Position numbers and translations under genes: made by a program
Assembly: GCA_030267905.1 (NCBI GenBank)
Contig: BRXX01000436.1
Location: forward strand, 1 to 64,000
Direction of reading: 5' to 3'
Length of the DNA: 64,000 bases
DNA from: Triparma verrucosa
Taxonomy: Eukaryota; Sar; Bolidophyceae; Parmales; Triparmaceae
In this document: positions 31,391 to 44,048 of the stretch, piece after piece
Layout of the letters: each line of letters opens with the position of its first letter
Numbering within the stretch: the stretch's first letter is position 1
The notes under the pieces: model-generated
Databases searched by the model: none
What the model was told of the DNA's origin: nothing
Seen by the model: only the letters and a program-made list of their open reading frames with translations

Positions 31391-34390
31391 AACCACTAAC
31401 AAAAAACACAATACGCCAATACACAACCCCCCCTAGGAAAAGAAAGAAATGAAGCGAGAAGAATGGATATCAGGCTACGTCAGCGAGCGCGTGAAGACCC
31501 CCGCCACTCCCATAATGCAGAACCTGCTCCACAAGAAGTCCTTGGAGAAGATGTCCGAGCTTTCTCCTCGTTCTCAGAAGGCGTACGCGATGTCGCTGCG
31601 CTCCAACCGAGCTCAGTCTGGGATGAAGTGCCCGAACTGTGGTTTGGTTGGATACTATCGTATCAATTGTCCAAAATGTAGCAGCGTCAAGATTGATATA
31701 GAGAATGATTCCTGGAGGCCTCCTACCCCGGATTCTGAGAAGAAGAGGAGAGAGCGGGAAAGGGAGGACAACTCACCCACGCAGCAGCTGGCGAATTCTA
31801 ATTTTAAGAACGACCACGCAGTCAAGACCAAGACAGGGGTCGGCGACAAGGCTTTCTTCTGGAGAAAGGAGGACGTGGTGTGGCAGTTCGCTGAGGAGGA
31901 GCTACCGGAGGCCTATGATAATGCGAATCAAGACACCGTGCCGTTTGACACCAGAACTGCGACCGTGAGCGACGTAATGCGCTATTTCGGCCAGGCTGAG
32001 AATAGGGGTGTGAGCCACCAGAACACTTTCATACCTAGCAAGCTGAAGAATGTCGAGGACAGTGATAAAAAACTGCCCAACAAGGACGACATCATGGCCG
32101 GGGCCAACAATAATGCTTTGGCTAGCGCTTTGGCCAATACCTTGGGAGGGAGCTACGTCTCGAAGAGCGAGTTGGCAGAGGACAGCGTCTTCGAGCAAAA
32201 CTCAATTACCACGAAGCCGGGCAAGCTGAGCGAAGGCACATACTTGTGGGATGCCCCGAGCCTCCACTCCAACGAAGGTACGACGCAGCTAGGAGCGAAG
32301 TGACAAGCTGAGAATGTGTCATCAGTATTTTTGCTGCAATATAATACTAACTCGTCGCTTCGCTCCTCACCTCGTCTTTCGCTCCTAACCTCGTCTATCG
32401 CTCGCTTTCGCAGCTCCTCCGACAAATAGCCTGGCGCAAAAATCGAGCCTGCTTTCAACCTCCCCGTCCAAGGGCCCCACGAGGACTCGCGCTGAGGCGA
32501 ACCTTCACCTGGTGCTTCACCGTCTGATTGCGATCGTCAAGTCGGAGTTGGGCCGACTTGTGCCGGACTTCGCCAGCAGCATGCTGCAGCCCCCGCCTGC
32601 CAAGGTTGGGAAGAATTACTACAATAGCGCGGTTTTCAAAGAGCATAAGGCGTACTTCAAGAAGCAGATGGTCAAGAAGGAGAGCATGATGCACCAGTAT
32701 CAGTACAAGGGCAACTACAAGACTACCGATAAACTCAAGTACGTTTTCGACCGAGGCCCCGGTGATAGGGATACCCTCATCAAGGGAAAGCGCGAGATGC
32801 ACGAAGACAAGACTGGCCGTCACACTTCTCTGCACGGTGTTTGGGACTGGCTGAGCGTACTGAGCAGAAACGACCAGTACGCCACGACAGGACGGAGAGC
32901 GGAGAGGGCTGAACAAAAATTAGAGAAGCAGTTTAAGGACCAAAAGAAATGGGTATCGGGACAGCAGAAGTTCATGGAGGCAAAGAGGGAGCGGTGCAAC
33001 CACCTGCTGGCGCTCTTCGAGGAAGAACTCAACACCGACGAGAAGAGGGAGATCGAGCTGCTGAATTTAAAGGGCAAACAGGTGAGTGACCCTTGCGTCA
33101 TCGGTTTTTGTACTCTGCCACTAACTCGTCCTTCGCTCGTCCTTCATTCAGTTTGGAAAGCGAAATAGGGAGTTCGTCAAGGAGAGGTCCGAGGCCGCTG
33201 ACAGGTGCATGAGAATCATGATAGAGTACAACTTCGTTCCTGGCGTGGAAATAGCGGATTACCTGAGGTACACCGTTGAGCTGGGCAAGATGTGCGGCGT
33301 CAAGGTCAAGAGCAAGCAGGCCGAGATGGAAGCGTACAAGAAGAAGCTGGCAATGAAGAGGGCGAAAAAAGTCAGCGAAGAAGGTGCGAAGCTAGAATTG
33401 CGTCAAACAATCATCGATTTTTAAATCTAACTCGTCGCTCCCCCCACCCCCCACCCCACACACATACACACAACACACCTCGTTACGCTCCTCGAAGAAA
33501 ATTCCACAAAGGACGGTGGCAGCCCCAAGAACAAGGATTCGAAGAAGGGCAGGAAAAACAGCATGAGGAGTATGTCCACTTTGAAGCAACAAAAAGAGGG
33601 CGGCGAGTCCGACTCGGAGTCTGTGTCCTCGACTGGCAGTTCGTCGAGCTACTCTTCGTCATCCTCAAGCGGGTCTTCGTCCTCGAGCTCCTCCTCCGAC
33701 GAAGACGAGACGCCCAGGACCAAGGAGAAGAGGAATGAGGAGAGGGATAAGAGGAGGGCGGAGAAGAAGGCAAAATTGGAAGCCGAGAAGAAGAAGGAGG
33801 AGGAGGAGGCCAAGAAGAAGAAAAAGAACAACTTAAATTCGGGGATGGCGGAGTACGGAGGCCTAAAGAAAAAGAAGAAGAAGAAGAAGATTGTCAATAC
33901 TTATGGTGCCCCTCGCAGGACCAAGAGGCAACAGCAGATCATTGACCTGGCGAGAAAGCTCCACATGGACCCCAAGGACCCCTATGTTCAGACCTACTTC
34001 CCAAGCCTCCCCACAGAGGCCAAGTCTGCCAACACTGCCAAGGCGATGCGGAACTTCGCCAATGCAGGCTTCAAGTCCAACATTCGCAAGGGCATCGCGT
34101 CCAAGGACGAAGGGCGCATCCCTGCTCTCCTCCCTCTTCCCGACTGCTATTCCACGGGACCCGTCGCCGTTGAATCCGAAAAATCCTACCTCGCTGCCAA
34201 GATCATGAACGACCTCCGCGCCCACCAGGTCGACTCCAACACCGGTGACGTCAGGAGAGAGGCAGTCCCGCTTTTCCACCGCGTCAGCATGGACGAGGGA
34301 GAGACTTACAGCGACCTCGTTGGACGACCTTTCCACTTCATGGACCCGAGGAGGAAGCACAAGCCTCTGGTCACCGGAGGATACTCCTGA
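31109..34390 (+). CDS. Large His-rich protein with zinc-knuckle-like motif
   Basis: Five exons (31109-31342, 31437-32277, 32414-33081, 33152-33383, 33498-34390) give 955 residues. Exon 1 encodes two polyhistidine tracts (ten and nine His) within a His/Ser/Gly-rich leader. Exon 2 has CPNCGLVGYYRINCPKC near residue 140, a CxxC...CxxC or zinc-knuckle-like site. Exons 3 and 4 are helical and charged (YKGNYKTTDKLKYVFDRGPG, VWDWLSVLSRNDQYATT). Exon 5 has a Ser/Asp/Glu run, a Lys-rich coil, and an ordered end with KIMNDLRAHQVDSNTGDVRR and VGRPFHFMDPRRKHKP. No family is recognised. The whole could be a cytoskeletal or ciliary scaffold. Intron 1 contains a 33-base C run. All splice phases agree. Confidence 0.72.
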
Positions 34391-34540
34391 TAAACAAAAA
34401 ATAATGAATGATAAATGATAAATAAAAAACCTAATTTTAATGTCAAATATCCTCAAAATTGAAGTTCAACCAAACACGCACCTATCCCACCCCTCTGACC
34501 CCCACCCCCCCCTCTCAACACTTCTTTCGCCGTTGACAGC

Positions 34541-35170
34541 TTATTCGGCGACCCCTGCGCCAGCACCCTTCTGGCATACGTACACATAGTGGACGGAGTT
34601 TGCATCTTTGGTGTCGGGGACGGCAGTAGCTGAGACGGTGGGCTTGGGGACGGTGTGGACGGTGACGGTCCAGGCGTAATCATCGTTCTCCAAATAGTTC
34701 AACCTATTATCCGGCACTCCATAACTAACAATAAAGAAAACTCCACTGCCGTTCAACACCCTGCTAACCTCGCTGCACATTTTAGCGATGTTGGCGGTGC
34801 TACCTTCTCCACAGAGGACGGCGTCCATAGTGGCCTTTCCGATCACGGCGTCGTAGCTCTCGTCGGGGAATTCGAGGGAGCAGACATTCATCTGCTGCCA
34901 GGTGAGGGCGGGCTTTTCTTTGTATTTGTCGGTCATTTGATCGATGACAACTCGGGAGATGTCGATGTTGGCGATGGAGGAGTAGCCGTCCTCGTAGAGG
35001 TCCTCGCTCAGCCTACTATTTCCGCACCCAGCCACAAGTATATTGTCCTCCTTCTTGATGTACTGCGCGATCAGATCCCTCACACCCGAATACCTCTGGT
35101 ACCAGTCGAAAGGCTCGGGATCTTTTGTGTAACGCTCATCCCAGTACGCGGTTTTGCCGTATTGGGCCAT
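34541..35170 (-). CDS. METTL13/EEF1AKMT4-like lysine methyltransferase
   Basis: An intronless 209-residue protein. It begins with the family signature YGKTAYWDERYTKDPEPFDWY, of which the WDERY and DWY positions are most conserved. The SAM-binding loop ILVAGCGNSRLSEDLY lies near residues 44-59, the acidic residue in IANIDISRVVID near 68, and DAVIGKATMDAVL near 108. This is the seven-beta-strand methyltransferase type found in METTL13 and EEF1AKMT4, which methylate translation factor eEF1A. The substrate here is inference. Length is normal for single-domain members. The 150-base gap to the left is the convergent end of the His-rich gene. Confidence 0.82.
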   Translation of the reverse strand: MAQYGKTAYWDERYTKDPEPFDWYQRYSGVRDLIAQYIKKEDNILVAGCGNSRLSEDLYEDGYSSIANIDISRVVIDQMTDKYKEKPALTWQQMNVCSLEFPDESYDAVIGKATMDAVLCGEGSTANIAKMCSEVSRVLNGSGVFFIVSYGVPDNRLNYLENDDYAWTVTVHTVPKPTVSATAVPDTKDANSVHYVYVCQKGAGAGVAE

Positions 35171-35865
35171 TCTTTCAAATTATTGCTGCAGCAGAAATAA
35201 GGCGGGGCAGGAAGCAGCAACAGGGGGCAGCGAGGATGTTAGACAACAGGTGCGGTTGCAGAAAGGGCATCAAGATCGGAAATTCGGACTGATACACTGC
35301 TGGTACTGGCTATCTTCGCACATCGCTCTGCATGAAGGGCGATATTTCAGCGCTGCCGCCCCGCAATTTTTGAACAAAGGGCCAAAACAAGTTGACAAAA
35401 CCAAAATCGAAATGGTACCTCGACAATTCAATTGGGGATCCTTCTCACGCCGGGCGCGACAAAACTGTCGCAGATTTGGGGGGAACGCTGGGGATAAGAA
35501 CCCCTATATGCCTTCCACTTGGACTCAGGTGTGCTAGTTGGCCTACCTTGCTGAAATAAGAAATGAACCTAACACTAAAAGAGATCAGCTTTTTGCTTTG
35601 GAGGAGACAAGCAAACAACAGCAGGCCAAAGAAATAGCTCTCGTAACGACGGATAATTTACCGGAGGACTGCTCGCTGATAGGATCCTTTGCGTCTGTTC
35701 TGTTGAGAGCTCGGCCTTGGTCGTCCTCGCTCCTCTTTTTGGTATATCAACCGCTTTCTCGGGAAGGTCCTAGCTCCCCGCCCACTGCTCCACTCCCATC
35801 ATAGAAAAGGGGAGGGTGAATTAGATTGACGTTTGTGTCTAGCCGCCTCTGTCCTTGTTCAAACT
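35171..35865. promoter_or_regulatory. Divergent spacer of about 700 bases
   Basis: This lies between the starts of the methyltransferase and the armadillo-type gene. Short plus-strand frames are open (for example 35538-35804) but start at non-ATG codons or lack any domain. I see nothing further except probable promoters. Confidence 0.4.
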
Positions 35866-38800
35866 ATGGAGCGCCTGTCGACGTCGAAGAAGCTGGAGGA
35901 CCTCCATGAACACAACGCAGACAACGAGCCCATGTTCAGCCTTACCATGGAGAAGGTGAGAAGCTGTCGCGTTTACTTCACGAGCAGCGCGCGTCGGCAG
36001 GACCTATACACTTGGCGCTAACCTATCTAAATCAAACGCTTGAATTTCGAAACCAATAGGGCATTGCGGCACGAAAGGCTGACGCGACCGACTGCATCTA
36101 CGCCGCCTTGGAATGTCTAGAGACCCTCACGGGGAAGTACAGCATCAAGAGGAAGAAGTTCGAGAAGATCTTGACCTACGCCGTGGCCCCGCTGTGTTCC
36201 TTGCTGGTTCCTCTTTCGGTTGACGATCCCGAGTCCGAGGAGGCTCCTCCCGTCAATCCTTCCTCTTCACCGAAGATCTCGCCGAAGAGCAAGCGCCTTC
36301 CGCGCTCCACCACAACCCTCAACAGCGTGGTGCTGCGTGGCACCCCTGCACTCTCCTTTTTGAAGCACTTTGTTCAGCTAGATGCCACTCGTGAAGCCCT
36401 GGCTTATGTTGAAAAGGTCTGTCAGTACGGTAAAGTGACGGCCAATGGAATCATTTACAAGGACACAGACAACAACAACACGGCCGTCACCGTGCCCGCT
36501 GACATACTAAAGTACATGCAAGAAGTCGACTCGAACACTATATGCTTCATCACCCACGTCATACGCAATAGCGTCAATGATGCCGGTGCCCGTATAAGTT
36601 TCTTTGCCACACGGGTCGTGGAGAGAATGATATTTCTCATGGAGCGGACGACCCACGACATGAATCTTCCCAAAGCAGAGGACGCGACAACGGCTGTCGA
36701 GGCAAACGATGATGATGATCAGAAGAAGGAGAAGAAAAAGAAAGAGATTCCTGAAGAGGAGAAGGATTTGGACATTGAGAACGTGGTCATAAACACTTCC
36801 AAGGCCCTAACTTACCTCGCTGCCTTCCCCGAAATGCGCGATGAAATAAAGAAATTCGGCGGCGTGAAAATATTCCTGTCGCATTTTGATGACCAACAGA
36901 CCGCGCACATGAAGGCTGTCAAGAGGGAGAATAAGAGGAAGGATGCGTGGGACCACACCACCGCGATATGTAAGAAGTTGAAGATGAAAATTGCTGAAAA
37001 TGAAGAGAGGATCTTCGCGCTGGAAAGCGAAGTTGATTACGAGAAGATCGACGAGAAGGAGGAGCTCAAGATCAAAACGGAACAGATCAAGAAGGACCTG
37101 CGGGTAGCATCAAAGAGGGATGAAGATGTCAAATCCAAGTATGACGTTGCTGCCGCTATTTTGGACGTTTCCTGCGAGAAGGTGAACGCCTTCTTGGTCG
37201 GCCTGTGCTTGTTATGCGATTGCGACGAGGAAAACCAGGAGCTTATAGTCAACGTCATGAACGAAGCCGGGAAAGACGACGACTTCAATGGCATCACGAC
37301 GGTTTCGAATTCGGCCGCAACTGAGAGCCTTCTCATGCACATGGCGCTCGAGGATCCGGAGGAGCAAATCCTGCTGGCACCGCTTAAGCAGCTCATTGAT
37401 CGAGGCGGTCGCCGAACAGAGTGGGCGACTCTGCACCTTGTCGGAAGCTTATGCCGTGACAAGAGGAAGGCGATTTCAGGCAGGAGGACCAACAAGAAGG
37501 TCCAGGAGACCATGAACAAGTCCGAGGTGCTCAAGTCAGTGCTGGAAAAGTTTGTGGGTCTAGTCAAGGAAGATGGCAACCCTGATGAGGGTGGCTACGG
37601 CCTTGGGGAGTGGCGACATGCAGCGGAGGTGCTGTACTGGCTCTTGAAGGACAATCCCGAAGGGGTAGTAATCGCCCGCGAGTACGGTCTCGTTCCCTGG
37701 CTCCTGCAGCTCGTTGCCTGTGAGCTTCCGTTCGCGGAGTACACTCAGAAGGAAACAGAAGGGGTGGAAGGCGATGAAGTTGAAGGAGACGGCGATAGCG
37801 ACTACAACGGTGATGAGAAGGAGAAGGAGAACGAGAGAAAAGCTGGGGAAGGTGGAGACCTCTTCATCCCCATAGTTGAGTACTACGCCTGTCCAGCCAA
37901 TCATCACTCAGACCCTCTCGTAGACGGCGAGTCAATTCATTACTACTACTGCTCTTCATGCCGGGTGCCGGAACCGTGCAAACGCCAACTAAGAGGCAAG
38001 TGGAAAGAGTCGTCCGATGACGGTGCCATCTTTGCGTCGCATGTCCTGGCGGTCATGCTGGAGCTGGACTTTGAATGCCACGAGATTTGCCTGAACCAAG
38101 TTATTGAACTCGGTTTGGTGAACGGAATGAAGCTTGGGTCGAGCATAAAGGAGCAGCATCAAAACGAGCTGGCGGCGACTGTCGTGAGCTACGTGTGGGG
38201 CTGCGACGTCGGAGACGAGATTGAAGGTGGGGAGGGAGGGGAGGAGGCAGGAGCTCTGATTGACAACTACTTCGAGGACGGTGGAGGGTCGATGTCGACA
38301 ATGACGACGGGGACGAAGGAAGAGAAGAAGGGGGAGGCGGAGGACGACGATGATACGCCTCCTGCACCCCCTGCGGCTCCGCCCCTGCCGAAGAAGGTAC
38401 CTGCAATCTCCGTCATCGTAGCGGTCCTCAACGACCGCCTGACTAAGAAGTGCTGGTGCAGCGCCGCTGGTGTGGCCAAGTTGCTCGCCGCTCTTTCTCT
38501 GAAAGCGCCTTACTGGGCTGATAGGCACCCGTCTAAGGTCACGTCACACAAGCACCTCTGCATCCAAGAGACCGGTGACCTAACATTCGAAATCTGCCAG
38601 GCGATCGTGGCCAGTGGAGGAGATGAGGCCGTTGCAAGGGGGCTGGGTTTCGTTGCGAAAGGAGGCAAGAAGCTGAGGACTGATTTCATCAGCGCGACGG
38701 GGCCTGACGGAGAGGCAATTTTGGCGCTTTTGTGTAAGTGCGTTGGTAGAATCTGCCTCAGCCACGAGAATTTGAGAAATGACATAGTCAAGCACGTGGT

Positions 38801-40880
38801 CAAGGACAGGACGAGTGCCAGCAGTATTCCTGGGTCTAGAGCGGGCGGCACAGCCGGGTCGGTCGGAGGCGGTTCGCGAACGGCCTCGAGGGCAGGAGGC
38901 GGCCCGCAATCGACCGCTGGGGCCAAGGCCAACTCCTTCGAGCTCTGCTGGAAGGTTCTCATTGAGGCGATGATCAATGGTGTGAGAAGCTTCACCGGAC
39001 AGGGCATGGACGGACTCGGAGTGGAGCACAACAGCGGGGAGATCCGAAATTGCGATTTGAACATCAAAATTGAGGCGACGGGCTGCCTCGCGTCTCTGTG
39101 CTACGGCCACGGTCCAAGCGCGCAGAGCTTCGGCGAGGTCGGAATTAAAGCGCTGAAGGCGCTGTGCTCCCACGCCAACAAGAACGCGCCCCCCGAACTG
39201 CAGGTTCAGGCTTGCCGCTGCATTTACAGCACCGCCGTGCTGAAAGTGGTCAAGCAGCGCCTCGCGATTGAGTGCAAGGTGTTGGCCATGCTGCTATTGC
39301 TACTGCACAGCGACGATGCGGACGTCGTCATTTATTCGCTGGCTGCGATCGAGCGTGTGTGCACGAATTGCCACCCCGGCCAGCAATTCATCGCTCAGTA
39401 CAAGGGTCTCCTCCCATTCGTGCGAATCACGTCTGGCAACTGGGGACCCGGGATTGATGGGAACACGTACTTCTCCTCCGCCAACGCCGCCGCTTGCAAG
39501 GCTGTGACGGCGATTGTCTGCAGGCACACGGAGAACAGGCACCTGGCGCACAACGTGAAACTGATCCCGCATCTGGTGAACATCCTGCTGAAGGGAGACG
39601 GGGAGGAGAAGAAGAGCGTAGCCAAGAGCTTTTCCGAGCTTCTGAAGCACAACACGGAGAACAGGGATGCGATGGTGTCTTTTGGGGGAGTCGAGGCGCT
39701 TACGGTGATTGCCCGGCTCGGAGATGATTTCTTGAAGAGTACTGCCGCTCTTGAGATGAAAATTGTTTGCGCCAATAGCGACATGATGACGACCGAACTG
39801 ACGAAGGTAGGGGGTGTCCCTCCGTTGATTAGCATGATAAATAGCACCGACATGCTGTTACAACGACACGCGTCTCAGGCGATTTCTGGTCTGGTGATGA
39901 ACCCCGCTTTCCTGGACGAGATCGTGGCGGGCGGAGGAATCCAGAGCTTGGTCACTATGCTGGTAAGCAATGACGACGAAACGGCTACTTACGCTTGCAT
40001 TACGCTCGGGCGTTGCGCCGCCAGGAACCAGGAGGCCAGAAAAATTGCCGAGGACATGGGAGCACTCAAGATTCTGTTTCAGATGGCTGCGGGCTCTAGA
40101 GAGATCGGCAAGGCGCCCGAGGGCATCAAGTTCATGGACGGGGGCGAGCATGCTGGTGAGAGTAGGGCTTTCGAGGAAGAGCCCGAGGACAAGATGGGTT
40201 TCGGTTTCAACCTGAGCGCCGCTAGGGGCAGCGGGTTGGGAGACGAGCTCTGCAACGCGCTAAGGTGCACGAGGGAAGCGGCGATCGCTATCGGAAACTT
40301 CGCCACGGACGAGGAGCAGTTCATCTTGGATGGTTCTAGCAACTTTAAGGACGGCAGGAGAGTCTCCGGGATGCTCCCCCGTGGGCTGCTGAGGCAGGCG
40401 CCCAACACGCATCAACCGAGTAGCGATTACAGCCACGTCGAGATCGAGGAGGAGTTCGAGGAAGACTACGAGCAGGTGTATGACGAAGTGCTAGGGACGA
40501 ACGTGAGGCGTAAGAAGGCTGAGACTGAGCAATACGTTCCTGAGATCGCAAAGAGGTGAGAACTGGGAATGTGGCGATGGAGCGAGCTTGGACCACTATC
40601 ACCGCAAACCCTTTTCTAACTCTAGAACGACAATCTTCGTACGGCTCGCTACGCTTGTCATAGGCTCGCCAGGAGAACGGAGGCGGACCGCAAGAGCGCA
40701 ATGAGCGCTTACATTGAGCGTCAAGAGCAGCTCAGGTTGCAGCTAGTGAGAGGGAAGGAGTTGCACGAGGAGAGTAGCGAGGAGGAGAGCAGTGAGGAGG
40801 AGTATGATTCGGAGGAGGAGGAGGGGGAGGGGGGGGAGAGTTTGGATGCGAGAGTGAGAGAGGGCGACTTGATTGTCTAG
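35866..40880 (+). CDS. Armadillo/HEAT-type repeat protein, 1600 residues
   Basis: Three exons (35866-35955, 36060-40555, 40664-40880; phases 0 and 2). After MERLSTSKKLEDLHEHNADN the protein is almost wholly helical. Repeat-like units are clearest in the C-terminal half: VVIYSLAAIERVCTNCH, LVNILLKGDGEEKK, GGVEALTVIARLGDD, VGGVPPLISMINSTDMLLQR and GGGIQSLVTMLVSNDDETAT, all in armadillo style. A charged coil lies near 270-330. Near 650 there is a CPANHH...YYYCSSCRVPEPC segment that could bind zinc. The C-terminal exon is acidic (SSEEESSEEEYDSEEEE). No named family is recognised. Armadillo proteins of this size often serve as axonemal or trafficking scaffolds, which is only inference. The start ATG lies in the sole frame that joins exon 2 in phase. 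Confidence 0.75.
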
Positions 40881-40942
40881 AGGAATTGTAGGAATAATTG
40901 TGCATTTTGTAATCTTAGAAGCGAACGAACGATTTTTCTTTT

Positions 40943-43900
40943 TTACTTGAAGTAGAATAGCTGGGTGTCGGGGTGCAGCTCCAGGTCCTGGGTCTTGTTG
41001 GTTTGGGCGCGGTTTGATAAACCTGTCAGGGTTACGGTTTCTAGCCCCTCCACAATGTCGGGGTCCTCGGTGAGGACTTCGCCTTCGTCCTCCACGTCCC
41101 TCGCGACGAGAAACGTCTCGGTCAAATGCTTTATTAACGCGTTGTCCGGGGTGCGATCGGTAATCCACCACTTTGGGTCCTGCAGGAATTGGTCGTGCCC
41201 GTAATTAAGCACATCCCTCCGCCTCCAGCCAACTTCGTTGAGGGCAGTGAACATGTCGCGCTTGAATTTGTCGTGTGAGTCTAGCCTCAGAGCCGCCTTG
41301 ACGCCCTCGCTTTCGGCGCGGGACTTTGACGGGGAGCCGGAGGAAACGAAGTTGTCCTCAGCGCTGGGGTCAAAGTCGTCCTCGAAGTGCGATGAATCGC
41401 CCTGCTCGAAGTCCTCCCCTACGATAATGTTGGGGAACTCGCGAGAGCATTTGCTCTGCAGGTACCCGTCCGCGAAGTGCTCGTAGGGATTCGTGAGACG
41501 AATCGAGCCGGAAGGTATGGCGACGCGTCCGTCGTCTTTGACGTTTGCATAGCACACGCGGTTGGGGAAGTGCAGCAAAGCTTGGAGAAACTGACGGTGG
41601 CAAATTTTCATGAGCATGGGCTCTTCCCCGGACGCCTCCCCGTCCTTGAGGGAGAGCTGTTCGCCCGTCTCGCCGCAGAGGAGCGAGGCTATGTCGTCAG
41701 GAAGAAGCGTCCCCCCGCTTCCAAGATGCGGCGTTCCGAGAGTCACGAAGTTTGTCGGCTTTAGAATCTTGAACATGTCGTTCGCATAGAGGGCGCCGGC
41801 TGCGTAGCGGCAGTAGAGACCGCCAATGTTGTGTCCCACCATGGATATCTGTTTGAGGTCTGGGTGGTGCTTGGTGAATTCGACGATCTCCAGTGCGAGT
41901 CTGTGGCCGCCGATGTTGACACCATCTCGTGTCGATCCAATGAAGGCGTTAGCCTTTGAGCAAAGGGTAAGGGTTGTAGGGCCCAACTTGGTCTGGATTT
42001 TTTCAGCGAGGTACGCCATGTGGCCCTCGTTCTGGCAGATACCGTGCGAGAGCACAACGAGGTGCGTGGGATCTGGAGTGTTCTCCTGCGACGATGAGCG
42101 ATGAGTTAGTAAAGAGGAAGAGAATCTTCGCGCTTTCGCAGCTTCTCACCTTTTTGGTGGTGATTGGGTCAGACTGGTTGGACCAATCCGACCAGTAACC
42201 CTTTTCGTTCATCGAGCGAGTCTGGAAGACGTAGCTGGTATCCTTGTCGAGGCCCGAGACCACGCACGTCGGGAGGTTCTGTGTTTTTTCGCTATTGTTT
42301 GAGACAGGCGGGGCGTTGTGCCAGCCGAAGACGAATCTGCGAGGACAGCGACAACGGGTTAGAATTGGGTGGGGGTATGAGTGATGGAGTTACATATGTA
42401 CATATATATATGATACGCAGCCTTTCTCACCTGATACCGAACCTAACCTCATAGCGGAGGATTTTCCCCATACTCTTCTTGGGGGGCTCCCAGGCGATCG
42501 TGATGGACGAGGTTGTTTTGCGAATGTGCCAGGGCTTGGAAGGCTCGGGGGGGGTGATGTCGTCGTCTATCGATGGGGAGCTTTTGAGCTTGGCGTTGGG
42601 GCTGCGCAAGGGGCGCTGATCCCTGGCCTTGAGAGAATTTGTGAGCTTCCCGTCGTCGAGAGCGATCTTTCCCTTCCAGCCGAGCTGGTCGAGCGTCTGG
42701 TACTTGAGGCAGGGAGGTTCTGAGCCGCCCGTCTCAGCGACGATTGCGAGGGCGTAGTCCATCAGCAGACCGGAGATCATGTACCCGTCATCGACTAGGA
42801 TGGAGTACTCGGTGTCGGTGTCAAGCTCCGTCCATGAGAAGGAGGTCTTGGAGTAGGACCAGCACTTGACGTTGTAAAGGTCCCAGGAGTAGATCGTGGG
42901 GGGCGGGGGAGGGTCGTGGGTGGGTGGTGAAGGGCTTTCGCAGATAACGTTGATTCCGAATCTATTGATGCCGAGAAGGACGGGGGTGCTGTGAAGGGAA
43001 GGGTTGGTGGGGTTAGCAGAATCAAAAGGAAGAGAATCTTCGCGCAACACTCAGCGCACAACGATCAGCGCACAACGATCAGCACGTGTGATGCTGGTAT
43101 GCTGATAGTGGCGCCTTGTCTCACCTTTCGGGAATATCTGTTAAGGGAGGTGGGGGGATCTTCGCAGCATTCGCATAAGCGCTAGAGGGGACCTCGCTGT
43201 CCGGGTCAGTGTTTGACTCCATGTCAAGAAGCAAGGCGGTGCCGGACCAAATTTCCATGGCAAAGAAGCGATTTTCGAAGCACCTGACGCAAAAATCCTT
43301 CTGGAACTTAACCTGCTCGAGGGGAGAAACGACAGGGGGGGATGTGTCGGAATCGAGGCGCTGCTCAATCAGATCCGCCAGTTCCTGCTTTATCGCCTGG
43401 GACCAATCATCCGTCAAGAGCTTGGAGAGGGCCTTCTCGGAAACGAGGTCGTTGAGCGAGGGCAGCGAAGTGGGAATGTCGCCGCTAGCAGCGATGGACA
43501 GCGCCGCGATCTTGCAAAGCTCATCAGCAAGGAAGAATGTGTCGAAGTAGGAAGACGTGAGCAGGTCGCGACACTGGGAGAATATGAACGAAGACAGCCT
43601 GGGCTTCATAGAAGGAGTGTCGAAAAGGGTCGGGGACAGGAGGCGGGCCCTGTACGACATTGGGGTGCTCTCAAGAGTCTTCGCCATTGGGAAAATGTAC
43701 CTATCGTCCTCAAGGACGCGAGTGTTGGTCGGAGGAGGCAGGTTCGAAAAGCAGGAGGGGGCCGAGGGGGCGGAGGAGTTTTCGATGTACAGGCCGAACT
43801 TGTTCAGCGGGGCGCCCGACCATTCGGATAGCTTTTTTGTGGTGGGGAGGAGGGGGGGGGGGGGGGGGGGGGGGGGTAGAGGTTAGAGTTTCCGAGGATT

Positions 43901-44048
43901 AGGATACAGTAGGGAGAAGGGTTAGGATGGGGGAAAGAAGCGGCAAACTCACGTTGAGACAAATCTCCCGGCAAGACGACGAGTCGTGGATGAACACGCC
44001 CCGCACGGTCCCGTCAGGGGCAGTGACTTCGTGACGAAAGCCATCCAT
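40943..44048 (-). CDS. Fibronectin III plus ROG1/FAM135-type lipase-like protein, nucleophile Ser replaced by Asn
   Basis: Five exons (44048-43953, 43831-43125, 42988-42431, 42336-42150, 42085-40943) give 896 residues. The first half has no recognised domain. Residues about 415-510 form a fibronectin type III domain (PSKPWHIRKTTSSITIAWEP, then ENGYW-type WSDWSNQSDP). Residues about 520-720 match the DUF676 serine esterase fold: LVVLSHGICQNEGHMAYLA, IVEFTKHHPDLKQISMVGHNI and TNFVTLGTPHLGS. The expected nucleophile elbow GHSxGG reads GHNIGG: codon AAC at 41830-41828, residue 602. So the protein is probably not a serine hydrolase. Intron 1 contains a 25-base G run on the plus strand. The C-terminal 150 residues are acidic and then hydrophilic. 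All splice phases agree. Confidence 0.83.

Noticed and set aside
35538..35804. Open frame in the divergent spacer
   Set aside because: Starts at a non-ATG codon, has no domain and no splice partner.
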